From positions 1 through 34,337 of the forward strand of contig RDYZ01000209.1 in NCBI GenBank assembly GCA_004293855.1: a stretch of DNA of 34,337 nt. The letters run 5' to 3'. The position numbers and the translations under genes were made by a program. The DNA comes from Oscillatoriales cyanobacterium. Lineage in GTDB: Bacteria > Cyanobacteriota > Cyanobacteriia > Cyanobacteriales > Geitlerinemataceae. This document shows, piece by piece, positions 1 to 10,915 of this stretch (its first letter is position 1; the number at the start of each line of letters is the position of its first letter). The notes beneath the pieces are model-generated. The model had not been told where the DNA came from, made no database searches, and was given only the letters and a program-made list of their open reading frames with translations.

Positions 1-3000
1 AGCCAAATTTTTCGAGGATTAACAGGGCGACCTGTTGATTAATCCGGTTATCCTCAGCGATCAAAATCCGTAGCGGCATGTCTGAGGGGGAGGTGAGGGC
101 CGCTGAATCGTTGTGGACAAAGGGGGACGCCACACGATGCAATGCACCCCGTTCTATGGGTACGGGATTGGAGGATGGGGGGGTGGGGAGTTTGTTGGGT
201 GTTTGGCTGGATGTTTGGCTGGATGCGTCGATCGGGGGTGGGTAGCGATCGATTATTTCCTGCCCAAAGGCATCGAGTAACACATTAAAGAGGGCGGAGC
301 GCTTGACCGGCATTTGCAAGCACGCGAGGAAAAGGTGACTCAGGGCTTGACGTTGAGAGTCATCTAAACTCAGGGCTGTAATTAAAATGAGGGGCGTATG
401 TTGCCAATGCGGCATCTCGCGGATGTGTTCGGCCAGTTCGCGTCCCGTCATCTCGGGCATCATCCAATCGATGATCATGGCATCGTAGAACGTGGTGTGA
501 TCCAGATTTTTGATGTGTTCTAAGGCCGCAAATCCCGAGACCTCGGTACTACATTGAACCGACCAGGACTCCAGCACCTGCGTTAAAAGCTGGCGATTTA
601 GCTCATTGTCGTCCACCACAAGAATGCGCTTGCCCTTTAACAGGACGCTGACATGGTGGGCCTGAAGGTCGGCAATCTCCAAGGCGGCGGGTTTGGCGGC
701 GATCGTAAAGTAAAAAGCCGCGCCCTGATCCTGGCGATCGTAAGTGTCTGACAACTGGACAGGTTGCCACTGACGGGGAGGATTGCCACTAACGCACCCC
801 TGGCTTTCCACCCAGATCTGACCACCCATCATTTCCGCCAAACGGCGTGAAATGGCTAATCCGAGCCCTGTACCACCGTAACGCCGGGTGATTGAGGCAT
901 CGACTTGGCTAAAGCTGTGGAACAAGCGCTCTTGTAGATCGGGTTTGATACCAATGCCGGTATCGCGGACGCAAAATTGGATGGCAATCTGGGCAAGGTC
1001 TACGGCGGTGTTGGGGTCGGACGATCGGCTTGCTTCTGGCTCGTGATCCGGGATTGGATCACCCAGCACGTATCGATCGGCTGTCGCGGTGGTCGAAGCG
1101 TGTAGCAAATCAACGGCGAGAACAATTTCACCCTCCTCCGTAAATTTGACGGCATTACTGAGAAGGTTTGCGAGGATCTGGCGTAGGCGTGTGGCATCAC
1201 CAATGATTGCCGTCGGAACCTCCGGGGCGATCGTGTACACCAACTCTAGACCTTGCTTGGCCGCCCGCGTGGCCACCAAGCCTAAAGCGTCTTCGATGCA
1301 GGTTTGTAGCTCAAAGGGATAGTGTTCGAGCTCGAGATGGCCGGATTCAATTTTCGAGAAATCGAGAATGTCGTTAATGATGGTGAGCAGGTCGTCACCA
1401 CTGGTGCGAATGGTTTCGACAAACTGCTGTTGTCGCGTCGTCAGGGCCGTATCCAGCAATAAACCCGTCATGCCGATCACCGCATTCATTGGCGTCCGGA
1501 TTTCATGGCTCATCGTGGCTAAAAATTCGCTTTTCGCTTGATTCGCAGCTTCAGCATCCTGACGAGCGCGTTCGAGCGCAATATTTTGCTCGGCTAACTG
1601 TTTGCGCTGACGGGTTTCCTGTTCGAGGAGTTGGGCTTGGGCGAGGGCGATGCCCACCTGGTCGGCGATCGCTTCTAGGGTGCTGATTTCTTCGGGGGTC
1701 CAAACGCGATACCGATCGCATTGATGCAAGGCGATCGCACCGTTGGGCCGTCCTTGATCGGAGGTGCGGATTGCGAGTACCGACTTGAGTTCGATCTGAC
1801 AACAGAAATGATTCACCGCTAAAAAGCGCGGATCGGCGTAGACGTCACTGGTCGCGATCGCCACATCCTCGGCAAGCACCTCCTGAATATGGCGGTTCTC
1901 TGCCACCGTAATACTGAGATTCAGCATCGATGGATACGCCCCACCGAGGTATTCCGCGACCACGGGCGCTGTGGGTTGTGGCTCGTGGATATACGTATGG
2001 ATGGCACAGCGATCGGCCTTAAACGCACGACCGATCTGAATCGCGGTCGTTTCAAAAATTGCCTCCGTATCCAGGCTTTGCCGCACCCGCTGGGTAATCT
2101 TCCGCAAGAGATTGGCCCGCTGAAACTGCTCCTCTAGGGCATCCCGCGCCGTTTGGCGCTCAATCTCATTCCCCACCCACTGCGCCATCAGTTTGAGTAA
2201 CTGACGTTCTCGCTCACTGATCGGCTGTTCGCGTTCCTTGAGGCTGCCAAAACTCAACACACCATAGGCTTGACCATTCAGCAGAATCAGCGTCCCGGCA
2301 AAGGCATCGTAGTTTAGACAATAGGACGAGTTGTGATGGGGCAAGACCTGATCGCGCTCATGCAGGGACGCAAAGGTCAGTACATCTTTATGGCGAAACG
2401 TTTCTCCACAGTAGGTCTCCGAGATAGGCAACACTTGCCCGATGACCAGATTTTTGAGGATTTGACTGTGGGGATGTTGGGGATCGAGGTTGGAGACTTG
2501 ACACGCGAGGACTTCGACGCGACTGGCTTCAATGCGCGAAATGATGCCGATATCCAATTGAAAATGACGCCGCCCCATGGCGAGTAAACCCTGAAGCCGT
2601 TCATCAAAGCTTAAAACTGGCGACGATGCCACCTCGTACAGGGTGCGTAGCGCGGCCTCACCGTCGCGCAATTCCTGTTCGACGCGTTTGCGATCGCGAA
2701 TGTCACGCACCACCGCACAGTTATACTCTGCGCCGTTAAATTCCAGATAGTTGGCCGTCACTTCTACGGGAAAGATCTGCCCGTTTTGATGGCGATGGAG
2801 GCTTTCGATCGTAAAGGTTTTGCGTTGTTGCAGATCCAGCCAATATTCCCGCCAGGTATCCCGTTGAATGGTTTCATCCAGATGAAAAATACTCATCGTT
2901 TGTAGCTGGTCGCGGGAATATCCCACCGCATGACACGCCGCCTCATTGACGTAGAAAAATTTGCCGTCCGCTGTCATGAAATAGAGGGCATCGGGCGATC

Positions 3001-4192
3001 GATCTAAGGAAAATTGACTCAGTTGCAATGCATCTTCAAAGGTTTTGCGCTGCGTCACGTCATTCAACGTGCCGGACACCCCCTGAAGCACATCCTCCTC
3101 GGTCACATTCGATCGCACCAGCGCTTCTAACCAGCGCGTTTCCCCTAAAACCGTACGATAGCGCAGACAAAACCGCACCTCCAGCACTTGTCCCTGAAAC
3201 AACGAATCCAGGTGAACCTGTGCCGCCAACCGATCGCCCGGAACCACGTAGTCCAGCCACGATCGGCCCAAACTCTCCTCCACACGAAACCCCGTAATTT
3301 CTGTCCAGGCTGGATTGAGAAACACCCACTGTCCCTGAAGATCCGTCTGAAAAATCACCTCCTCGACGGTATCCACCACGGTGCGATACCGCTGCTCACT
3401 GCTCCGCAATGCCTCTTCTGCTCGCTGCCGTTCCGCAATCCGTTGTTCGAGTCCTCGCAGGGTTCGCTGAAGCTGCATCGCCATCGTATTAAACGCCGAT
3501 TGCAGCCGACCCATCTCGTCGTCGCTGGTTACGTCAATGCGTTGATCGAGCTGTCCTGCGGCCAACTCCTGGGACAACTTCGACAAATGCCGCAGCGGAC
3601 GCCCCACCTCATGCTCAAACAGCACGATCGTGATCGCCGCCAAAATGCTACTCAGTCCCAAGGATAGGAGAATCGTCGTTACGGCTCCCTGCTGCCACTC
3701 TCGACGTGCACCATTAATCGAATACCCGATCCAGATTTCACCCAGATTACGATCCGCCGACTGAATCGGGACTCGGATTTCCCGCACGCTGGGAATTTGT
3801 CGTAAGCGGCGTACCAGTTCGAGAATATCAACCGTTTCGTTCGGTTGCACGACGGTTTTGATGAATGGATTTTCCGGATCAAAAGACCGAGTTAGGGCAT
3901 GACCATCCCGCCGGATCGCAACGGAGTAGATAATCGCCGAATCGGCGGCGTTCGTCTGTCGAATAAACGTTTCCAGCGTCAGAAAATCAAGACTTAAAAC
4001 CGCTTCGGGACTGACACGACTCAGAAAATTAGCTTGAGCTTCGACCCGTTCTTCCAGGCGATCGAGCTGGGTACGATAGCGCCGTTGAAGCTGAATCCCA
4101 CCAAATGACAGCTCACCGACGATCAGCACACTCGTGACCACACAAAGATAGCGAAAGGTAATGCTGCTACGAAGTTTAGACAGGTCGATCAT
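1..4192 (-). CDS. Hybrid sensor histidine kinase (TM-sensor-TM-HAMP, PAS x2, GAF x2, HisKA, HATPase_c, REC, second REC truncated by window edge)
   Basis: Open frame on minus strand from ATG at 4192 ([25 protein letters not shown]...) with no stop before position 1, so it is missing from the ORF track. Motifs read: H-box [28 protein letters not shown] boxes [16 protein letters not shown] and DTGIGI...[36 protein letters not shown]...DWMMPEMTG, then [24 protein letters not shown] at the edge. Confidence 0.95.
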   Translation of the reverse strand, partial: MIDLSKLRSSITFRYLCVVTSVLIVGELSFGGIQLQRRYRTQLDRLEERVEAQANFLSRVSPEAVLSLDFLTLETFIRQTNAADSAIIYSVAIRRDGHALTRSFDPENPFIKTVVQPNETVDILELVRRLRQIPSVREIRVPIQSADRNLGEIWIGYSINGARREWQQGAVTTILLSLGLSSILAAITIVLFEHEVGRPLRHLSKLSQELAAGQLDQRIDVTSDDEMGRLQSAFNTMAMQLQRTLRGLEQRIAERQRAEEALRSSEQRYRTVVDTVEEVIFQTDLQGQWVFLNPAWTEITGFRVEESLGRSWLDYVVPGDRLAAQVHLDSLFQGQVLEVRFCLRYRTVLGETRWLEALVRSNVTEEDVLQGVSGTLNDVTQRKTFEDALQLSQFSLDRSPDALYFMTADGKFFYVNEAACHAVGYSRDQLQTMSIFHLDETIQRDTWREYWLDLQQRKTFTIESLHRHQNGQIFPVEVTANYLEFNGAEYNCAVVRDIRDRKRVEQELRDGEAALRTLYEVASSPVLSFDERLQGLLAMGRRHFQLDIGIISRIEASRVEVLACQVSNLDPQHPHSQILKNLVIGQVLPISETYCGETFRHKDVLTFASLHERDQVLPHHNSSYCLNYDAFAGTLILLNGQAYGVLSFGSLKEREQPISERERQLLKLMAQWVGNEIERQTARDALEEQFQRANLLRKITQRVRQSLDTEAIFETTAIQIGRAFKADRCAIHTYIHEPQPTAPVVAEYLGGAYPSMLNLSITVAENRHIQEVLAEDVAIATSDVYADPRFLAVNHFCCQIELKSVLAIRTSDQGRPNGAIALHQCDRYRVWTPEEISTLEAIADQVGIALAQAQLLEQETRQRKQLAEQNIALERARQDAEAANQAKSEFLATMSHEIRTPMNAVIGMTGLLLDTALTTRQQQFVETIRTSGDDLLTIINDILDFSKIESGHLELEHYPFELQTCIEDALGLVATRAAKQGLELVYTIAPEVPTAIIGDATRLRQILANLLSNAVKFTEEGEIVLAVDLLHASTTATADRYVLGDPIPDHEPEASRSSDPNTAVDLAQIAIQFCVRDTGIGIKPDLQERLFHSFSQVDASITRRYGGTGLGLAISRRLAEMMGGQIWVESQGCVSGNPPRQWQPVQLSDTYDRQDQGAAFYFTIAAKPAALEIADLQAHHVSVLLKGKRILVVDDNELNRQLLTQVLESWSVQCSTEVSGFAALEHIKNLDHTTFYDAMIIDWMMPEMTGRELAEHIREMPHWQHTPLILITALSLDDSQRQALSHLFLACLQMPVKRSALFNVLLDAFGQEIIDRYPPPIDASSQTSSQTPNKLPTPPSSNPVPIERGALHRVASPFVHNDSAALTSPSDMPLRILIAEDNRINQQVALLILEKFG

Positions 4193-4320
4193 GTTAAATG
4201 CTCTGAAACACATTCAGCAGCCGAAACGAGTACCAGTTTTGAATAGGATGAGCACACCCCCATCGAGTCATTTCAGGATCTCACTATGCCGTTCATCTAC
4301 CCTGATATATGCAGGCCAAA

Positions 4321-5337
4321 CTATTGAGTGTCCGTACGATCGTCAATGTTCCAGGTTTTTAGTTTAAGCGGTTTGATCAAATCCTCAACCGATTTGTAAT
4401 CAATCGCAGGAACAAATCCCGATAAATTCGCGGCTTTCAGTGCAGGATGATCCGGTGGAATGTCGAGCAGGATTTGGCGGACTTGTTGGACAAGCTGAGG
4501 GTCTGTCTTCGCTAAGGCTGCGATCGGCCACTCTGGATAAAGATCCGTGGTATGGATCAGGGGAAAGTCATCCGCCGCCGCTTGAAAAATCTGAATTTGA
4601 TCCGTGCTCTCCAGGGTTTTATCCTGAAGCATTTTCTCAAGCTGACCCGTACGAATAAACCCCACATCCACCGAACCGTTAAGGACAGCTAAAACAATAT
4701 TGTCCTGGGATTTATTCTCAACGAAGCTTCCAAATTGAGTAAAGGGATCAAATCCTTGCTTTCTCAGGTGATCAATCTGAAAAATACATCCTCCCGCTGC
4801 GGTTTGAAAATCCACACAAACCGCCCGTTTGTCATGCAAATCTGCAATTGTCTTGATACCGCTATCCGCGTGGACAATAATCACCCCACCGAACTGTGTG
4901 CCGACCTGCGGACGGCGAGTTGTGACCAGAAACTCAAGGTCATACATGCGGCGAAGTTGCACCGCTGCTAAAGGATTGTTGGTAATAAAGTCGAGTTTTT
5001 GCTGTTGAACGGCCTCAAATTGATTGTCCTGGTTGAGGGCGATCAGTTCAAACCGCCGACCCACTTGGCTTTCAAGATAGTCGAGAAGTGGGCGATAGCG
5101 CTCATGCACCGAAATGGCACTATCAATCATGAGCACTCCAAAGCGGATAGCGGGTTGAGCGTAGGTTTCGGTCTGACGTGCTGCTGGGGTTGGTGTGGGT
5201 TCTGCGGGGACACGGTCTACGGCACGATCGGAGGGCTGACATGCGGTAACCCAGATTCCCAGCCCAAGACTACTCAGAATCATCGACCATCGTCGGTGCG
5301 GATATTTTGATGGGGGTGAGGGTGGGTGGGAGTGCAA
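4321..5337 (-). CDS. PhnD-like phosphate/phosphonate-type ABC substrate-binding lipoprotein
   Basis: 338 aa; lipobox-like IWVTACQPS; RFGVLMIDSAISVHERYRPLLDYLESQVGRRFELI and FITNNPLAAVQLRRMYDLEFLVTTRR...GGVIIVHADSGIKTIADLHDKRAVCVDF typical of PhnD-like/type 2 periplasmic binding proteins. Annotated start is TTG; an internal ATG (MILSSLGLG) is an alternative. Confidence 0.85.
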   Translation of the reverse strand: MHSHPPSPPSKYPHRRWSMILSSLGLGIWVTACQPSDRAVDRVPAEPTPTPAARQTETYAQPAIRFGVLMIDSAISVHERYRPLLDYLESQVGRRFELIALNQDNQFEAVQQQKLDFITNNPLAAVQLRRMYDLEFLVTTRRPQVGTQFGGVIIVHADSGIKTIADLHDKRAVCVDFQTAAGGCIFQIDHLRKQGFDPFTQFGSFVENKSQDNIVLAVLNGSVDVGFIRTGQLEKMLQDKTLESTDQIQIFQAAADDFPLIHTTDLYPEWPIAALAKTDPQLVQQVRQILLDIPPDHPALKAANLSGFVPAIDYKSVEDLIKPLKLKTWNIDDRTDTQ

Positions 5338-5674
5338 TTGGCTTCAAAAACGAGACTTAAAAACGAGACCTAACTAGTCTTTTAGATTAGCGCAGATTTT
5401 AACGGATCAAATACACTAGATGTCTAGGCTTAATCCCGCGTTATAAAATTTGACTAGTATCAATAGAATGGAGGCAGTAAAAAATAAGAAATATGGACTC
5501 TATTCTACTTTCTGACAAACTATGTTTTGTTTGCTTAACGCTCTCGAGATGTTCTGAAAAGAAGTGAATTGGCTGTATCTTTAATTTTTCTTGTCAATTG
5601 AACGGACAGGAAATCAAAGAGGAGGAGAACTGGCGAACCCTGGGATTTTTTGATGCACGAAGCGGTTAGGGCGA

Positions 5675-6217
5675 CTAATTCATAAAGCGAACCTGACAAA
5701 TGGGGGGACTGAGCGTAAATTCACAGGTGTAACTGGCAACGGGAGAATCTGGCTGTTGTGGATCGAAGATTTGAAAGTCATAGCCGTTGGGACGCAGAAC
5801 GTAGGCGAGCTGGGTCATGAGTGTGTAACGCTCAAAGTAATTCATCCAGTTCCAGCGCTGAGGATCGATCGTAAAGTCAACGCGATGGGCTGTTGGGTAA
5901 ACGATCCAGTCGGGAATTAAACGTTCACCGAGTTCACGCACGGACCACCATAAACTTGGCTGGGTAAATTCGGTTTGAGAAACGTCATCATCGGTAAAAA
6001 AAACGCAGTCTGTCGTACAGGATGGATGCTCGTTGGTTTCGGGAGGGATCAGTTTAGAGGGGGGCTGGCTGGTGGCTGATGTCTGGGTTTCAGGGGGTAA
6101 GGTTTGAGCCTGAAGGGCTGGCACATGGCACGCATGAAACGTCAAACCGGCGATCGTCAATACCAGTAGTCGCCCCAAGGTTAATCCAGATCGGCGATCG
6201 ATGGGAGGTTGATTCAT
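5675..6217 (-). CDS. Hypothetical exported protein
   Basis: ORF 5675-6289; internal ATG at 6217 (MNQPPIDRRSGLTLGRLLVLTIAGLTFHACHVPALQAQ) gives a signal-peptide-like N-terminus. No family recognised. Confidence 0.6.
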   Translation of the reverse strand: MNQPPIDRRSGLTLGRLLVLTIAGLTFHACHVPALQAQTLPPETQTSATSQPPSKLIPPETNEHPSCTTDCVFFTDDDVSQTEFTQPSLWWSVRELGERLIPDWIVYPTAHRVDFTIDPQRWNWMNYFERYTLMTQLAYVLRPNGYDFQIFDPQQPDSPVASYTCEFTLSPPICQVRFMN

Positions 6218-6330
6218 GATGGACGGTGAGTTTCGGGTCTGTCGTTCGTGATCACTCCTAGCCGATCCAAGCCTCAACCGTCCATACAAACCAGATCAAT
6301 TCCCTGGGTATCCAACCCCGTTGGCGGACT

Positions 6331-6825
6331 TTAGCGATCCGGTGTTGAGGGAAGCGTGAGATCCATCTCATTTTCCTCTACCTCGGGTGGATTCGTCGGT
6401 AGGGTGCTGTGACGATCGCGATTGAGGTCTCCCTGGCTGGGTGTGGGATCGGCGATCGCCGCTGTCGAGTCCGAGAAAGTCTCAGTTGCTGCGCTGGTTT
6501 GAGAGACGTCGGATGCCGGTGCATTCATCTCCGTTTCTGGGGTCTCTGTTATCTCTGTTATCTGGGCCTCATCGCGGACGATATCACTGGACTTCTCCCC
6601 ATTGATCGCAGACGGGTCGATCGTCTCGAAATCCTCTGGGGTTGTTTGCTCTTCCGGACGAGGCTCGGTCACGTCAAGTTCCGGAGACTCCGTTTCCAGT
6701 TCTGTGTCTGCGCCTGTATCGATCTCTGGGTCCGCTGGGAAATCACTCGCCTCTGAGGTTGAAGGAATTGGCTCTGTCTCGATCGGTGTTTCGGGAAGAG
6801 CTTCGGGGTGTTTTGGGCCGAATCC
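6331..6825 (-). pseudogene. Displaced C-terminal acidic tail of the 6669-8012 lipoprotein gene (-1 frame)
   Basis: In the -1 frame the acidic/proline-rich composition continues: FGPKHPEALPETPIETEPIPSTSEASDFPADPEIDTGADTELETESPELDVTEPRPEEQTTPEDFETIDPSAING..., to the stop at 6331. Confidence 0.55.
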
Positions 6826-8012
6826 GATGGAGCCGGATCGAGTTCTGGCGATGGTTCTACAGCCTCAGACCCGGTCTCTGCTTGTTCGTCTTGCTCGTCC
6901 TCGGATGGTTCTGCTCCGGCACTGGAATCGATCGCCGCCTCTGGGTTGGCTTCCTCCGGCAACGGTGCAGCACCCGCCACACTCAGGGCCTCTTCAAAAC
7001 TCACCTCACCACCAACGATCACCGCAAGTCCATCCTGAAGCTGGTTGTCATACTGAAACAGATGCACCGTGGAATTGAAAACATTGTCGATCAGGTCGCC
7101 TTGCTCATCGATCAGTTCCAGTTGCAACCAGTTTTGACCGGGCTTGACTCCTTTGAGGTACAAAGGCTCCCAACGATCGAGCGTGAACTGCTGACCATTC
7201 AACGTCACCCGGACGCGCCAATCGTGGATCGCGTCATCCTCGAACTCTTGGGCGATCGCGTGCAGCGGCGCATTGGTCAAATAAAAATCCAGCAAAATGG
7301 GCTCAGAGCCGTAGGTTCCACGCGGCTGGTTATAGGTTAATAACGGACGCGACGGGTCGGGCTCATTTTTGCCGGTCTTGGTGTAGACATGGAAGGTCGT
7401 TTGGGCAAAAGCACCCTCATTTTTAAAGCTTTCTGACCAGGGACGCGCAGCAAAGACTCGTAGCGTATGGGTTCCTGGTGTCAAATTACTAAACTGGATT
7501 GGCTCGCTGGTATCAAAGACAAGCTGATCCGGTTGATCGTCGAGCAAAAGATGGAGATGGGGGCCGAGGCCAAAGCGATCGTCTTGAAAGAGCGGTAAGC
7601 CCGTGACCTTGAGCGAGACGGTGACCGTGTCACTTTCAATCACGCTATTCGGCGCGGGCGAAACAATTGACACCTGGGGACGATAGCGCTCAAACCGCGA
7701 TCGCAACTTTTGCAGCACGATCGGTGCTGAAACCTCCGTGACGGGCTGGGGAGCGCGGGCCTCCACGATCGGTTCTAGCTTGCGTGGAGCATCCAGCGGA
7801 ATCGAGGCGGACAGGGTTTCCCGGTCACCACAACCCGCCACCGCAACGGCCAACAGCACCATTGCACCCAGCAGACGCCCGCCACGCATCAACCCCGAGA
7901 GGAGCTCACCGCAGGCACGCCCAAAGCTACCCACGATCGCAGCTAAAACACTATATATATGTCGCATTTTTGGCGGTGCTCCTATCGCATGATCTTGCCT
8001 ACCCATCATCAC
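6669..8012 (-). CDS. Putative lipoprotein with Ig/FN3-like region; C-terminal tail apparently frameshifted
   Basis: 447-aa ORF; lipobox LLAVAVAGCGD; region PQVSIVSPAPNSVIESDTVTVSLKVTGLPLF...GTHTLRVFAARPWSESFKN. True start may be 7967 or 7889. Acidic tail switches abruptly to Arg/Gln-rich sequence (KHRSRQSQFLQPQRR) near 6810. Confidence 0.7.
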   Translation of the reverse strand: MMMGRQDHAIGAPPKMRHIYSVLAAIVGSFGRACGELLSGLMRGGRLLGAMVLLAVAVAGCGDRETLSASIPLDAPRKLEPIVEARAPQPVTEVSAPIVLQKLRSRFERYRPQVSIVSPAPNSVIESDTVTVSLKVTGLPLFQDDRFGLGPHLHLLLDDQPDQLVFDTSEPIQFSNLTPGTHTLRVFAARPWSESFKNEGAFAQTTFHVYTKTGKNEPDPSRPLLTYNQPRGTYGSEPILLDFYLTNAPLHAIAQEFEDDAIHDWRVRVTLNGQQFTLDRWEPLYLKGVKPGQNWLQLELIDEQGDLIDNVFNSTVHLFQYDNQLQDGLAVIVGGEVSFEEALSVAGAAPLPEEANPEAAIDSSAGAEPSEDEQDEQAETGSEAVEPSPELDPAPSDSAQNTPKLFPKHRSRQSQFLQPQRRVISQRTQRSIQAQTQNWKRSLRNLT

Positions 8013-8233
8013 CCGTCCGGTTCACACCGAACGCGATTCCCCGAAAAAATCTGTACACGACCCTAATCCGAACAAGCCTCCCCTTCCCTCGATGCAATAT
8101 ATCTTCTCAAACTCATTTTCCCAAAATTCATGATCCAAATCGTCCGTCACGCACCCCTCCGAAATACCGCAAGTTGACCCATCTCGATCCCCCCACCGGC
8201 TAAATCGATCAAAAACTTCATTCAGATCTCCCA

Positions 8234-8271
8234 AATGTTTCTATATGTAAACTCAAATTTATTTTTGTAAC
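8234..8271 (-). promoter_or_regulatory. Possible HLR1-like (RpaB-type) repeat cluster upstream of psaA
   Basis: Minus-strand GTTACAAA (8264-8271), TTTACATA (8244-8251) and GAAACATT (8234-8241), all on a 10-bp phase; HLR1 consensus is (G/T)TTACA(T/A)(T/A) repeats with 2-nt spacing. Match is imperfect. Confidence 0.35.
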
Positions 8272-8344
8272 GGAGTGATCGGTTTATTTCCAAAAAGTAT
8301 TCATAACGATTTATTTCAGGCTGAATCTCTGACTGGGTATTGGT

Positions 8345-8373
8345 TTGAATTCTGTCAGCGGAAGACCTATAAT
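8345..8373 (+). promoter_or_regulatory. Candidate sigma70-type promoter for psaAB
   Basis: TTGAAT (8345-8350), 17-bp spacer, TATAAT (8368-8373); predicted start near 8380 gives a leader of about 250 nt. Confidence 0.55.
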
Positions 8374-8627
8374 CACACCCGTACCGTCTTGCACTCGAGC
8401 GATCGGGGATTGCAATTCGGCTCTGGGACACGGTTCCAGCGACGAAGCAAGCCTGCTCTCTAGCATAAAGCTGATTGCAAGCGAGCAAAAAGATAAAAAA
8501 CTCAACATAGGGTTTCACGACCCGATCTTTACTTTCGAATTGAAGCGAGAGTAGGTCGTAATTCCCCTTAGCAAAAGTTGAGACGGACCCAATTCCTCAT
8601 TCCTGGAATAGAGAGAGGAGAGACTCA

Positions 8628-10883
8628 ATGACAGTTAGTCCCCCAGAGCGGGATGCGAAAGTCAAAGTTGAGTTCGATGAAAATCCGGTTCCGACTTCTT
8701 TCGAGAAGTGGGGTAAGCCGGGACACTTCGATCGCACCTTGGCTCGAGGACCCAAAACCACAACCTGGATTTGGAACCTCCACGCTGACGCTCACGATTT
8801 CGATAGCCAGTCAAAAGACCTTGAAGAAGTGTCGCGCAAAATCTTTAGCGCACACTTTGGTCAACTGGCCGTTATTTTCATTTGGCTGAGTGCCGGATTT
8901 TTCCATGGCGCTCGTTTCTCGAATTACGAAGCTTGGTTGAGCGACCCCACGGGTATTAAGCCCAGCGCTCAAGTGGTTTGGTCGATTGTTGGCCAAGAAA
9001 TCCTCAACGCAGATGTCGGTGGCGGATTCCACGGAATTCAAATCACCTCCGGCCTCTTCCATGTGTGGCGTGCAGCCGGTTTCACCAATGAAACCCAGCT
9101 CTACGCAACCGCGATCGGCGGCCTCGTGATGGCAGCTCTGATGCTGTTCGGCGGCTGGTTCCACTACCACGTGAAAGCTCCGAAGCTCTCGTGGTTCCAA
9201 AACGTGGAATCGATGCTGAACCACCACCTGTCGGGTCTCCTCGGTCTCGGTTCCCTGTCTTGGGCGGGTCACCAGATTCACGTGGCACTGCCGGTGAATC
9301 AAATGCTCGACAAAGGCATTGCACCGCAGGATATTCCGCTGCCGCACGAATATGCGTTCAGCACCGACGCGATGGCTCAGTTTTTCCCGAGCTTCTCGCA
9401 AGGTCTCACGCCGTTCTTCACCCTGAACTGGGGTGCGTACTCGGACTTCCTGACCTTCAAGGGCGGTCTCAACCCTCAGACCGGTAGCCTCTGGATGACA
9501 GACATCGCGCATCACCACCTGGCGATCGCTGTTCTGTTCATCATTGCCGGTCACATGTACCGCACCAACTGGGGTATCGGTCACAGCATCAAGGAACTTC
9601 TTGAAGCACACAAAGGACCGTTCACTGGTGAAGGTCATAAAGGTCTCTACGAGACCATGACCACCTCGTGGCACGCACAACTGGCTGTCAACCTGGCGAT
9701 GATGGGCTCTCTGAGCATCATCGTGGCGCAGCACATGTATGCAATGCCTGCTTACCCGTACATTGCAACGGACTATCCGACGCAATTGTCGATCTTCACC
9801 CACCACATGTGGATCGGTGGCTTCTTGATCGTCGGTGCGGGTGCTCACGCTGCCATCTTCATGGTGCGTGACTACGATCCGAAGATGCACGTGAACAACC
9901 TGCTCGATCGGGTTATCCGTCATCGTGACGCGATCATTTCTCACCTGAACTGGGTTTGTATTTGGCTGGGCTTCCACAGCTTCGGTCTCTACATCCACAA
10001 CGACACGATGCGTGCTCTGGGTCGTCCCCAGGACATGTTCTCGGATAGTGCAATTCAGCTTCAGCCGATCTTTGCTCAGTGGCTCCAAGGTCTGCACTCC
10101 GCAGCCGCTGGTGCTACCGCTCCTAACGCACTGGCGAACGTCAGCCCCGTTTTCGGTGGTGATGTCGTCGCAGTGGGCGGCAAAGTTGCAATGGCTCCGA
10201 TGGTTCTGGGTACGGCGGACTTCATGGTTCACCACATCCATGCCTTCACGATCCACGTAACCGTGCTGATCCTACTGAAAGGCGTTCTGTACGCTCGTAG
10301 CTCGCGCCTTATCCCCGATAAAGCCGAACTCGGTTTCCGCTTCCCGTGTGACGGTCCCGGTCGTGGTGGTACTTGCCAGGTTTCTGGTTGGGACCATGTC
10401 TTCCTGGGTCTGTTCTGGATGTACAACTCCCTGTCGATCGTCATCTTCCACTTCTCGTGGAAAATGCAGTCCGACATCTGGGGCTCGGTTGCTGGCGATG
10501 GTTCGGTTACGAACATCACCTACGGCAACTTTGCTGAAAGCGCAATTACCATCAATGGTTGGCTGCGTGACTTCCTGTGGGCACAAGCTTCGCAGGTCAT
10601 CAACTCCTATGGTTCGGCTCTGTCGGCCTACGGTCTGATGTTCCTCGGTGCTCACTTCGTTTGGGCGTTCAGCTTGATGTTCCTGTTCAGTGGCCGTGGC
10701 TACTGGCAAGAGCTGATCGAATCGATCGTCTGGGCTCACAACAAACTGAAAGTTGCTCCGGCTATCCAGCCTCGCGCTCTCAGCATCATCCAAGGTCGCG
10801 CCGTTGGCGTGGCACACTACCTCCTCGGTGGTATCGCAACGACTTGGGCGTTCTTCCTGGCACGGATCATCTCTGTCGGGTAA
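8628..10883 (+). CDS. psaA: Photosystem I P700 apoprotein A1
   Basis: 751 aa; [63 protein letters not shown] cluster motif [29 protein letters not shown]; purine-rich RBS gagaggagag upstream. Confidence 0.99.
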   Translation: MTVSPPERDAKVKVEFDENPVPTSFEKWGKPGHFDRTLARGPKTTTWIWNLHADAHDFDSQSKDLEEVSRKIFSAHFGQLAVIFIWLSAGFFHGARFSNYEAWLSDPTGIKPSAQVVWSIVGQEILNADVGGGFHGIQITSGLFHVWRAAGFTNETQLYATAIGGLVMAALMLFGGWFHYHVKAPKLSWFQNVESMLNHHLSGLLGLGSLSWAGHQIHVALPVNQMLDKGIAPQDIPLPHEYAFSTDAMAQFFPSFSQGLTPFFTLNWGAYSDFLTFKGGLNPQTGSLWMTDIAHHHLAIAVLFIIAGHMYRTNWGIGHSIKELLEAHKGPFTGEGHKGLYETMTTSWHAQLAVNLAMMGSLSIIVAQHMYAMPAYPYIATDYPTQLSIFTHHMWIGGFLIVGAGAHAAIFMVRDYDPKMHVNNLLDRVIRHRDAIISHLNWVCIWLGFHSFGLYIHNDTMRALGRPQDMFSDSAIQLQPIFAQWLQGLHSAAAGATAPNALANVSPVFGGDVVAVGGKVAMAPMVLGTADFMVHHIHAFTIHVTVLILLKGVLYARSSRLIPDKAELGFRFPCDGPGRGGTCQVSGWDHVFLGLFWMYNSLSIVIFHFSWKMQSDIWGSVAGDGSVTNITYGNFAESAITINGWLRDFLWAQASQVINSYGSALSAYGLMFLGAHFVWAFSLMFLFSGRGYWQELIESIVWAHNKLKVAPAIQPRALSIIQGRAVGVAHYLLGGIATTWAFFLARIISVG

Positions 10884-10915
10884 CACTAAGGTACAGCTCC
10901 TTTTAGTTAGGACTC

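Noticed and set aside
1665-1672. GCGATCGC palindromes throughout the window as regulatory sites
   Set aside because: These are HIP1 highly iterated palindromes, a genome-wide cyanobacterial feature, not locus-specific signals.
6642-7340. 232-aa plus-strand ORF (and 6409-6756, 6602-7078)
   Set aside because: Overlaps the lipoprotein gene on the opposite strand; low-complexity Ser/Gly or Leu/Arg-rich shadow translations.
8811-10256. 481-aa minus-strand ORF inside psaA
   Set aside because: Antisense shadow of the strongly codon-biased psaA gene; no domain logic (Arg/Val/Glu/His-rich composition).
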